Part shown: positions 25,201 through 34,098 of the stretch, one piece after another
How positions within the stretch are numbered: position 1 is the first letter of the stretch
How the letters are laid out: each line of letters opens with the position of its first letter
Position numbers and translations under genes: made by a program
Notes under the pieces: generated by a model
What the model saw: only the letters and a program-made list of their open reading frames with translations
Databases searched by the model: none
What the model was told of the DNA's origin: nothing
DNA from: Lytechinus pictus
Taxonomy: Eukaryota > Echinodermata > Echinoidea > Temnopleuroida > Toxopneustidae
Direction: 5' to 3'
Assembly: GCF_037042905.1 (NCBI RefSeq)
Contig: NC_087257.1
Span: forward strand, 15,737,501-15,801,500
DNA length: 64,000 nt

Positions 25201-28200
25201 TTCACACATGAATCTTGAATCATTATTGTAATGATAATTGCAATTCGTCTTTAGAATCGTCTGACCTTTCACACGCAAAATTTGTACCATAATTTGAGTG
25301 AAACTTAATTGGAATTCACCTCCAGAGTAGAATTTAAATTTGTGATTGTGATTAGCGTTTGTGATTGTAGTTTGATTTCACACGTGCTAAAAATTTGTCA
25401 CTAGCCTTATTTTTCACTGGAATCATCATTTGAATTATGATTTTTTTTACCATGCGAAAAAGGTGTGTTTCTGTGCGGCTGGCACTGGCAATTTAGGATT
25501 TAATGATGCTTTCAATAAAGAGAAGGCCAACAATAACCTAAACACCTATTCATCTATTCATAGTAACTTGCCACCCTTTCACACGGTAATTTTTTTTTGT
25601 AATTTGAATGATGATTCTAGTGAAAAATACGGCTAATGACGAATATTTAGCACGTGTGAAACCAAACTAGAACATGATTAGAATCACGAACGCTAATCAC
25701 AGTCACGATAACAATCGAAATCATCATTACAATGATGATTCAAGATTCACGTGTGAAAAGGCCCTTAGTGTTTCTTGAATAGACCTCCCTTCTATTCAGA
25801 GTACTCTGGGTACATCTGAATAGACTTCCTGTCTATTCATAACTTTGATGCCTCTTTTGCTGTATGAAAGTATCACCTTGTGTCATTCTTTTTTTACAAG
25901 CAAAGCTGGACAAGCTATTAGAATTGAACGGAATGAATAGAAGAGGTTATTGATTTTTTCCCCAATATAAATGGCCAATAGGTGAGTCTTGAGCATAATG
26001 TAAGCCTGTAACAAGTGTACAAAGTTATGTCTTGAACTTGTAGAAAGCTGTTGTAAAATGATTTCAATCCACAAGAACTTGTAGGCCTACATTGAAAATA
26101 AGAAGTAGGAGCCGTCCTAGTTCATCAGAATTTTTCCAAAGGCAATTAGAAATTACATTTATTTCTTGAATTACTTCAAATTAAAGGAGAATGAAACTCT
26201 TGGAGCAAGTTAGCTTTTGTGAAAGCAGAAAAATCAAAGAAGATCAACAAAAGTTTGAGTAAAATAGGACTAGCAATAACTTGCCACCCTTTCACACTAG
26301 CAATAGAAGAGTTATGAGCATTTGAATGTCGAGATCACTAATGCTATGGAGATCCTCCCATTGGCAATGCGACCAAGATCTATGATGTCACAGATGAACA
26401 ACTCTCCCCTTTTGGACACTGAAAATATACCCCAAAACATCTCTTTTTGCTCATTCTAATCATATGACAAAAGATTCGTCAATGATATAATGTTTTGAAA
26501 CCTCTGTACTTGTCCTCTCATAAAGAGAACACCTCACCTTGTGATAGACTCTATAAAAGTGAGAATATAAGTGAAATAAGTACTAAAGTAATGAGGGAGC
26601 TGTACGTGTGCGACATCACAGATCTTGGTCGCATTGCCAATGGGAGGATCTACATGGCATTAGTGATCTCAATATTCAAATGCTCATAACTTTCTTATTA
26701 TTCATTCAATCTTCCTCAAACTTTCAACAATATGTTTCTTTGATTTTTCTCTTTGATAATATATGGATTCAACTGGTTTCAAGGGTTTCATTCTCCTTTA
26801 AACAGCCTCTGTGTAAGGACACTGTATTATACAATGTGATGCGCTTTACACTAGTGCAGACCTGCCAGCCTCTGGGAATGAAAAAGTGTATTCTGTGATT
26901 AAAAAGTGTTTTTTCCCCAAAAAAGTGTATTTCATAATAAAATGTGTGGCGCACTCGCTCATCGCGGCGCTCAAGCTGCATACAAACAAAAATACGCACT
27001 GCTCTTGCAGATGAAAAAAACAAAACATTTAAACATGTGTATATCTCACCCTGGTTTTAACAAAATGATTGAAAAAAAAAGTTACCTGAAATTACATTGA
27101 TCTAATAACCATATTTGTGTAAGTTTTATGAAATAGAGACATATTGAGATGATTTTTCTCAATAAATTACGATTTTGTAAAAAAAAAAAAAAAAAAAAGG
27201 ATTCTTAAAAGCAATTTTGGTTGCAAAAACGTACTAAATACGCCAAAAACGTACTGGTTGGCAGGTCTGCTAGTGTATATTATTAAACATCATCCTTATA
27301 AGTTGGTTTTAGTAAAAGCAGAAAAATAAAGAAAAATATTGAAGATATCCATGATGGTGTAGGACTGTTATTTTGACATTTGGTTTCCTTTAATAGTTTA
27401 GTTATTCATAGTTCAAGCTTTAGTATTTAGTTCAGCTTTGTTTACATTCTTCGTGCTTCTGTTGTCATCCATTTACATTTGACTTTCAACCTACTCCTGT
27501 CATTCCTTTCCTATTCAGATGTGTTCATTCATTACATTCCCACATCTGATTCTTTTGTTCAACATTCTTATTATGTAATCATCCCAACATCTTATTCATC
27601 TCCATCCACTATCTCTTATTGGTAAATTTTAGGAATTAGACTTTTCCACTTTCAGTTGGCTTCTCCATTCTCTCTTTATTTTCATTGGTTGATTTTGTGT
27701 ATTTTAAATATATGCTAATTTTGTAATGCAATTATGAGTTTTACTGAGGCAATGAAGCCCAGCAAATAAAGCAGTGCACTACCAGACTTCATCGAGTTAA
27801 GTTCATTATTTTGTTCCTGTGTCTTCATAGTTAAGTTCCATCTTCTCCTCTCCATTTGCTTCTGTTTGATGTGTGATTGAGCTTCTATCCCTTCTTCAGT
27901 TAAACACTTAATTCCCTTAAAGTTGAATTAAGAAGGGGGTGAGTTTCCATAAATATAGGTTCTACACACAATATATAGTATATATAAGTTGTTCAAACAG
28001 ATAGCATGTCACAAAAATCCTCTGCCTTCTCGATATTTTGCTTTGAAAGTCTATGAAATTAGCCACCTGTCAGAGCCCGAGAGACGAGTGTACAGAAAAG
28101 TCACTCGGAGTGTGACGTCACCGGGGGGAATTTAGTATAGGAGGTGCCTGAATGTCATACAGAAATGCTATGCAGAGAGAGAAAGATATTTTACAATTTT

Positions 28201-31200
28201 TTTTCAAAGCAACTCAAATCAAACAAATAGGACTGATATGTACAAATCTTTACTTTCCTTGTATAAAAAACAGTATGAATAACCATCATGAACTCTTCAA
28301 TCATGATGTAAGATAGCAAACAGTGAGTTATTGAATGATATTTTCACTATTTCTCATTTATTTTATCACGATGTTCAATCAAGTGAATAGCTGGAAAGTA
28401 ATTCCGGCGGCTAGCTCAGCTCTCGCTCAGCGCGCGCTGAACGCATAATACTAGTACACACAACACCCAGGCATTGAGTGTACTGTTATGGTCTGGTATG
28501 TCGACTTAGTTCATGGCCGTGCAGCGATCCCCTGGCGTTTTTCTTCTTTTCTTTTGTCTTTGACTCCACTTTTATATCCTCTGGATCATTTCCACTCATA
28601 GCTCATTCCACAGAACAATCTTGAACCAAACATATTATTCTTTCTCGGCCTTCTGAGTTGTTTTCTATATTTAATTACGCTAGGGGTCACCGTCACACAT
28701 ACAAACGCAATTCGCAAGTGAGTTGAAGACAGAGAGATATATAGTTATTAGTATACATGTCTATGGTTGAAGACAACAAGAAAGGTATGCGGTACGGTAG
28801 CTCGACAGCTAGCTGCGCCGGAGCGGGCGGCCGGTCGGCACAAAGCAATTCCGCAACCAACTGTGTTTTTTTGCAAGAGCCGCGTCACACGCGGATAAAT
28901 ATGTCATAATAACACGTCTGCTACGTTATCGACTGGTGAGAAGATCTCGATCAAATTTCATATTATTCACCTTGAAATTATTCCTTTAGGGTCTATGGTA
29001 TCATTCTGAGGAAATTTACATGTTTGGAATAATAGTACTTTTAATCATTTCCTCTTTGCAAGTTCTATGGCTCGCAGATACAACTTCTACTGCAGTTATT
29101 CCATATGAAGGCGTACGTGCATAGTACACAAAGCGGCACTGCCTTACTACACCGGGACCGAATACCCCCCGGTGACGTCACACTCAAAGAACACCCGTCT
29201 CGGTAGGCATTGCAGGAGCGAACTCAGGGAAAATGGGTAGGGATAAATCGTTCAAATTCACTATTTTGAAAAAAGAAAATGGGGGGTCGAATCACCTCTT
29301 AGTGTTTGGGGGTTGTAAGGTTGCTATTAATGTAAAAATCTCAATATTTGGAATCGTCTTCTTAATTCAACTTTAAGACTTGTATTATTTTTAACTCCAC
29401 AACTGTAGGACTGTTATTTTGACATTTGGTTTCTTTAACAGTTTAGGTATTTTTAGTTCAAGCTTTGGTATTTAGTTCAGCTTTGTTTACATTCTTCGTG
29501 CTTCTGTTGTCATCCATTTACATTTGACTTTCAACCTGTTTCTCCTGTCATTCCTTTCCTATTCAGATGTGTTCATTCATTACATTCCCACATCTGATTC
29601 TTTTGTTCAACATCCTTATTATGTAATCATCCCAACATCTTATTCATCTCCATCCTCTATCTCTTATTGGTTATTTTTATGAATGAGACTTTTCCACTTT
29701 CAGTTGGCTTCTCCATTCTCTTTATTTTCATTGGTTGAATTTGTAAATATATGCTAATTTTGTAATGCAATTATGAGTTTTACTGAGGCAAGGAAGCCCA
29801 GCAAATAAAGCAGTGCACTACCAGACTTCATCGAGATAAGTTCAATTTGTTCCTGTGTCTTCATAGTTAAGTTCCATCTTCTCCTCTCCGTTTGATGTGT
29901 GATTGAGCGTCTGTCCCATCTTCAGTTGAACATTTATTTCCCCCTTAACCCTAAATAAACTGGGCTATTTTGATGCCTACGACTGGGGGGGGGGGGGGGG
30001 GGGGGGGCTGATTCAGCCCCCCCTATGATCTCGGCTGTCGACCCCGCGATCGCGAAGAAAATTGGCACGTGCATTACCCATGGCAAAATCTCCAAGACTG
30101 TAGTGTAGGATGAAATTTTCCGAAAAATCTCATAATTCATTAATTATGCTAATTTATGCGTAAAATCAAATATTTGCTCTAGTTAACTAAATAAGGCCTC
30201 TAAACTGCTAATCTTTTATTCACAGACTCTTTGAAGGATTCTGATCAAATGTACTTTAAAAAAAATTCAATATCACAATTCTTTTCTTATGTATTTTATT
30301 GTTTTTAAAATTTCTTATGTATTTCTTTGTTTTTTCGACTTTTTGTTTTTATTGTTTTTTCAATGGAAATCGTCCGCTACTTTATTCTGACCTTAAACAA
30401 GATAAAATTAATTGAGTTTGATTAGTAAAATTGAAAATAATGATACATTTATGAATTTTGGCTAAAAACACAATTTGCTTTGGATTTGTACACCAATTCA
30501 CGTTTTTGAGCAATTTCGGGTCAACATGCACTTACAAAATGTTGCATAATTTTGGAACCACGTACCCGGGCGTCGCAAATTTGGTCTCAAAAGTTGCGCA
30601 AGACTTGAAAGAAAAAAGTTATGGAACGGCGCAGCGCCAGCTTTTCGCGTTACAGATTTATCGCGAAAAATGTCGAGGGGGGGCTGAATCAGCCCCCCCC
30701 CCCCCAGTCTTTTTAGGGTTAAGACTTGTATTATTTTCAACCCCACAATAGAAAAAAATAACAAAATCACGAATTAGTAAGGTTTTTATTTTTTTATGTC
30801 ACAGACGAGCAGTTCCTCCGTATGTCGTGTGATAAACTGGAAATGCCAATTCCTTACAAAAATAAGAATCAAGGTGATTTTATTTGTGTGCAGGATACAT
30901 CATCAAACACATCTTTCCATACCCCATTCAATAAGATAATACAGAAGATGTTGATCATCGTGGTAGTATAGAATTGGTAAAGGAAATAATCTGTTGTCTC
31001 ACGATGTGGCAAACTGAAATTGCAATGTTTCGACTGCACCTTCTAGTCTTCGTCAGGCAATAAGGTGGACATGTGTGTGTATTTGAGTTTTGTCAGACGT
31101 GTATCAATCAGATATGATTATTTACGTCTGGGACCGACCTTTAGCGTCACCATCCGAAAGACGTGACCAGGGCTCGAACCTCGAACCTCTGCATCAATTT

Positions 31201-32367
31201 GTAACTTCCCCAAAGCTTGGATTACAGGCAATCCTTGGATTACAGGACAATCGCTGCATGCGCCTTTTATACTGTAAGCTGCGTGCTGTCGGTGCCGGAA
31301 CCGCCGCGCTATGATTGGTCGGAGCAACTGACCAATCAGAAGCCACGAGGAGCGATCGCTGGTGGGCATGCAGACGTAGGGGAAATCCCGACGGCTGCAG
31401 GCGGTCTCGATGAGTATCGGGCGGTCGTAGGGGGCACATGCCGGCGAATGGTCGGAAGCCATTCCTCGGGGATGTAAATGCCGTTATCCCTGTTAACATT
31501 ATTCGGATGTAGGCGGATTGGATAGCCTATTTAACACGCCGTGTGTACCAATGCTTATCCCGCGCTATGCAGCTTACCACGTCCCAATTGGGAGGGCGAT
31601 CTGCATTCCAAGCATGCTCTGCTACTGCTGAACTATCTATGCGCCGGTGCTTGACATCACGGCGATGTTCTAGCATTCTTTCGCTAATGGGTCTGCCCGT
31701 GTCCCCGATATATACCTTGTCACAAGCCACGCATGGTATCTTGTAGACAACGCAATCGAGTCTGCTGGGCAGCGCGGGATCTTTGGGGCGCACTAGCTGT
31801 TTACGGATGGTAGTATCGGAAGAAAGATAATATTATGTATTATTATTCACATTCCATTTAACAAAATGAAATTTATGGAACTGAACATTGCGTGATGAAT
31901 GTTGGGAGCTGCTTGCATGTGGTGCCCACAATTGAGAAGTTAAAAAACAATCATGTCTCTCCTTCTTTGACGGATTTTCATCAAACGTTCACCATTATTT
32001 GTCAGTTTCTATCAAAATCAAAGTCATATTATCAGGGTAAACTTCCCCTTGAATTGATGATTCGTAAAATGTAGAAGGGTGCGCAGCCCCCCCCCCCCAA
32101 CCGGTTCATGCCTTCTCACCTTCCTTCATCTTCCACAGCAGGGACTTCAACATCAAGCTGCTGAAGAACGTCCTCCGCTGCTGACTGCTTGGCAACCTTC
32201 TTGCTCGACCCCTGCCCGTTACCAACGACATCCCCCGCAGTGCAGCGAATGGTGAATTTTGGCTGGTGGGACGCCCCCTCCTGGCCAATGGTGTCGTAAA
32301 CCGGTGTCACTCCCTTCTTGGCGCAGAGTTCCTGTAGGATACTCACTGGGGTTTTGCAGTTAGCCAT
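18939..32367 (-). CDS. Three-dsRBD protein of the PRKRA (PACT)/TARBP2/Loquacious family, five coding exons
   Basis: Exons (minus strand): 32367-32120, 23681-23530, 22640-22528, 19948-19840, 19231-18939. All introns are GT-AG and phases agree (248+152+113+109+293 = 915 nt, 304 aa plus stop). dsRBD1 is about residues 6-73, with KTPVSILQE at its start and GQGSSKKVAK in the third RNA-binding region. dsRBD2 is about 88-156, with NPVGELQELV, GWRKPEY and QSKRLAKRAAA. A divergent dsRBD3 is about 209-280 and ends in ALQYLKVMA; in this family the third domain mediates protein contacts such as Dicer binding. Human PRKRA has 313 aa, so length fits. The family acts in the cytoplasm as a Dicer partner in miRNA/siRNA processing, and in vertebrates also with PKR. 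A 3' splice site (tttcag|g, exon from 32394) lies 27 nt upstream of the ATG, so at least one non-coding 5' exon is expected. PRKRA and TARBP2 cannot be separated; an invertebrate pro-orthologue is likely. Confidence 0.9.
19840..19948 (-). CDS. dsRBD gene, coding exon 4 (linker)
   Basis: Acceptor 'attttcaag|c' and donor 'cccag|gtaagt'. It encodes the linker between dsRBD2 and dsRBD3, including HRLAIKNLPQAEGNF. No domain is apparent here, as expected for the family. Confidence 0.8.
20096..20395 (+). mobile_element. tRNA-derived SINE in intron 3 of the dsRBD gene
   Basis: Same head as the 11389 copy: 'ggagcgttgtggccctgtgg' and the B-box variant 'gggttcaaatccc'. It is followed by 'agccatggcgtagtttcc' and a different, longer tail ('ccaagtcctttggaagcgc', 'tatgcgctataaaagaac') with (att)n. 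Confidence 0.8.
21350..21634 (-). mobile_element. tRNA-derived SINE, inverted copy in intron 3
   Basis: This is the reverse complement of the SINE head: 'gggattcgaaccc' (B box) and 'actaatccactgggcca' (A box). The tail on the left shows 'aataataatag' and 'atatatagcgccatcg'. Together with the 20096 copy it forms an intronic inverted pair about 1 kb apart, so intron-3 RNA could form a long duplex. Confidence 0.8.
21670..21831. mobile_element. PIF/Harbinger-like MITE with ~40-bp perfect TIRs (TAA target)
   Basis: Ends 'taccttggtcacatttgatc' and the perfect inverse at 21812-21831. Pairing continues through 'ggccgtacggcgagt', for about 40 bp per arm. It is flanked by TAA (21667-21669 and 21832-21834). 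Total 162 bp, so it could fold into a near-complete hairpin. Confidence 0.85.
22528..22640 (-). CDS. dsRBD gene, coding exon 3 (dsRBD2, C-terminal helix)
   Basis: Acceptor 'ctgtacag|gtg' and donor 'cctaag|gtattg'. It encodes VDQSKRLAKRAAATTMLEVL and the linker NRKPK. The basic KR-x-AKR segment is the RNA-contacting N-terminus of dsRBD helix 2. Confidence 0.88.
23013..23201. mobile_element. Small TIR repeat 'caggggtgtgag'
   Basis: Inverted ends 'caggggtgtgag' (23013) and 'ctcacacccctg' in the near-identical form 'tctcacacccctg' (to 23201) flank 189 bp of A-rich sequence with repeated 'ctgaaa..agctgaa' words. The insertion duplication is not clear. Confidence 0.6.
23530..23681 (-). CDS. dsRBD gene, coding exon 2 (dsRBD2, first part)
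   Basis: Acceptor 'caccccag|g' at 23682, donor 'caag|gtttgt' at 23530/23529. It encodes about residues 83-134, starting SLKDNPVGELQELV, with the alpha1 and beta1-beta2 part of the second dsRBD. Confidence 0.88.
25194..25764. mobile_element. ~570-bp MITE with long imperfect TIRs
   Basis: The left arm from 'gagccttttcacac' and the right arm ending 'gtgtgaaaaggccc' pair over about 200 bp, including 'atcttgaatcat' and 'tagcgtttgtgattg' with 'cacgaacgcta' opposite. It lies between the dsRBD gene's exons 1 and 2. No coding frame. Confidence 0.7.
26181..26802. mobile_element. TIR element 'ttaaaggagaatgaaac'
   Basis: Left 'ttaaaggagaatgaaac' and right 'gtttcattctcctttaa' bound 622 bp. The arms pair over most of their length, including 'gagatcactaatgc' and 'ttggcaatgcgaccaagatc' with their complements near 26624-26670. 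An extra 'cttgccaccctttcacac' sits in the left arm only; the same phrase occurs at 25565 inside the preceding MITE. Confidence 0.7.
26857..27269. mobile_element. TIR element 'cagacctgccagcc', copy 1, 6-bp TSD
   Basis: Ends 'cagacctgccagcc' and 'ggttggcaggtctg' are flanked by a perfect 6-bp duplication 'ctagtg' (26851-26856 and 27270-27275). The body has repeated 'aaaagtgtatt' words, an A-run (27179-27198) and 'aacgtactaaatacg' near the right end. Copy 2 is at 34099-36211. Confidence 0.8.
27921..29372. mobile_element. TTAA-target element X (1.45 kb) in unit A
   Basis: Perfect 15-bp ends 'agttgaattaagaag' and 'cttcttaattcaact' are flanked by TTAA on both sides (27917-27920 and 29373-29376). 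A second inverted pair lies inside: 'gtgtgacgtcacc' near 28110 and 'ggtgacgtcacac' near 29171. No transposase frame is visible. TTAA targets are used by piggyBac and Kolobok transposons. The ends do not start CCC, so the family is open. Confidence 0.75.
29949..30718. mobile_element. TTAA-target element Y (0.77 kb, piggyBac-like MITE) in unit B
   Basis: Ends 'ccctaaataaactggg' and, in reverse complement, 'ccctaaaaagactggg' (14 of 16 identical) are flanked by TTAA (29945-29948 and 30719-30722). Both ends also carry a long G/C tract with 'gctga(t/a)tcagccccccc'. CCC-starting ends plus TTAA are typical of piggyBac-type elements. No transposase. Confidence 0.8.
31010..31829 (-). pseudogene. Penelope-like retroelement relic (GIY-YIG endonuclease end)
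   Basis: Minus-strand translation from about 31829 gives RKQLVRPKDPALP, then the GIY-YIG region (VVYKIPC...KVYIGDTGR, followed by SERMLEHRRD and AEHAWN). A stop (K*AI near 31527) and a frame change follow. The next frame reads IRLHPNNVNRDNGIYIPEEW, the usual C-terminal segment of Penelope-like polyproteins. Near 31020-31055 the minus strand has 'gacgaagactagaagg', typical of the element's end. The RT domain is absent, so it is 5' truncated and dead. It lies in intron 1 of the dsRBD gene, in the same orientation. Confidence 0.75.
32120..32367 (-). CDS. dsRBD gene, coding exon 1 (dsRBD1)
   Basis: It runs from the ATG (within 'gccatggc', a good initiation context) to the donor AAG|GTGAGA at 32120/32119. 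The exon ends in phase 2; the split Arg codon is completed by the first base of exon 2. It encodes residues 1-82 and the entire first dsRBD. Confidence 0.9.
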
Positions 32368-32393
32368 GGCGATCAGTCTGGATCATGCAATCA

Positions 32394-32396
32394 CCT
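32394..32396 (-). promoter_or_regulatory. 3' splice site upstream of the dsRBD start codon
   Basis: On the minus strand 'caatttgtttcag|g' precedes the ATG by 27 nt. This implies that transcription starts upstream at an unseen non-coding exon. A CpG-richer stretch near 34580-34920 is one candidate location, but no matching donor was identified. Confidence 0.5.
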
Positions 32397-32399
32397 GAA

Positions 32400-34098
32400 A
32401 CAAATTGAGATACATTACACAAACTTTTACAATATTGTTGAATACACATCAGAATGGTCAGAATGAGTAAATAATAGGCTATCATACTACCAATAATGGT
32501 GAACTTGCATATTGCAATGAAAAAAGAGCACTTACAATAAATAGAAAAAAGGGGGAAAATGGCTAATTCCACTACAAGCAACGGATTAATCACAACATCG
32601 AGGTTGGTATAGACTACAGACATTCAACACTGTGCAATTAATTTTCTTCAATATTAGGGTCTACATAGATCTACCGTAAGTAATGGTCTATTAACGCACC
32701 TTTTCCTCAGCGGGATAGAAGCAAAAGTTGGGGGTGCGGTTTATAGTCTGTTACTTATGGTAACTTTTTATCTCTAAATTAACTCTTCTAGTAGTCATGC
32801 AAATTGGTTGGTTTAATCACCAATCGACAAACAAAAGTAAAATAACTGAATGTAAACAATGTCTGGAAAACCATTTCCCACTGGCAAATCCTGAAATTAA
32901 ACATATAAAAATGCATTTCATTGCGAATCGCTAAACCAAGAGTTTTCAGGAACCGTGAGAAAAATTGGGCAATGCTTATGATGCCTTGTCATGGAAAGCA
33001 GTACACAGTCATCATGGTCATACGTGGCTCATCACTGGGCCCGATCACTCGGATCAGCCGGAGATCAAAACACTGCCTGGCTTCTATTGTCTGGCTGGTG
33101 ATCAGCTCAATGATTGCGCATAAAATTACTCTTCAAACACCTCCTGCATCATTCGTGGCTTGTGAACTAATGAGAAGCATGAGAAAATGATGTACGACTT
33201 GGTTTATTAAAGTCCAAAAGGGTCTCAAATAAGCCTTAGCGGGAAAATAGGAGGAGTGCAGAAAAAAACCCTAGAAAAACCCCAAAGGGAATGGCCGAGC
33301 AATCGACCATGATGATCAAGGCAAGAACAAAATGAATAAAGGGGAATGGACAAGCAAGGATACCATATCCCAGGCCATACATTCAGGGGCGCTATTCAGT
33401 TGCGCACTGGCCACTTATCAGGATACCTCACCACCAGTAATTGTTCACAAATGTAATTTCAAGTGATCCAATCACATTTCAAGGTCATTACGCCCACCAC
33501 TTTTCACCATAGGTTTTCTGAAAAAAGGAATTTTTAATCAATTTTCATCAAATTTCATTGCCTGCATGTTCTCCTTCCATCTAGCAACCGAAGCGGCCAA
33601 GCCAAATCGCAAGGCAGCACACGCCTAGTATGAGTAGAGGCGCTGGTCAGAAATTGGGAACGTTCCAGTTTACAGCCTAGTACAGGGACTGTCACAGTTT
33701 TCAAAGATTTCTCCACACAAGAAATCTAGGAAAGTTCATTCTCCTGTCAAGTGCCGACAGCAATCAAGTGCGCCTTGTCGCAGTAGACAGCTGCACATTA
33801 TTTTTTTAAAAGAGTGCCCCTTACGATAGTAAGGCATTATTTTGTTTAATTTTTGATTTTTTTATACATATTTTGTTAAATAGCGCTTTTTACGTCAATT
33901 ATGAAATTACTATCACAGAGTATGTTTTAATTGTAGTGATGTATAAAATATCATACAATATTTTATTCTATATATATTTCATAATAAAATTTATAATTAT
34001 TGACGTCTTACAAGAAGGATAAGCGACTGATCAGGTGACGAGTACGCGTATCACGTGATCTGAAAATCAGCTTCGATTGCACTCCACGGTGACCAGAC
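32400..34098. other. Upstream region of the dsRBD gene; no second gene seen
   Basis: Mostly unique sequence. ORFs here are short and show no recognisable domain. The non-coding 5' exon and promoter of the dsRBD gene may lie in or beyond this stretch. Confidence 0.35.

Larger units (their letters stand above)
27358..30748 (+). repeat. Two tandem LTR-like units, each interrupted at the same TTAA
   Basis: Unit A (27358-29403) and unit B (29404-30748) both start 'tgtaggactgttattttgac' and end '(ct/cc)ccacaa'. After removing the inserted elements each is about 0.57 kb. They share 'ttcgtgcttctgttgtcatc', an 'aataaagcagtgcac' polyadenylation-type motif, and 'cagacttcatcgag'. TG...CA ends and a central AATAAA suggest solo LTRs of an unknown retrotransposon, but no internal region or clear target duplication is visible. 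The orientation given is inferred from the AATAAA. Confidence 0.6.

Noticed and set aside
31118-31499. Overlapping ORFs of 86-114 codons on both strands
   Set aside because: They lie in the decayed Penelope-like 3' end; the related frame is a different one, after the frameshift.
32921-33190. 89-codon ORF upstream of the dsRBD gene
   Set aside because: No domain, no splice-site support and no repeat family; consistent with chance.
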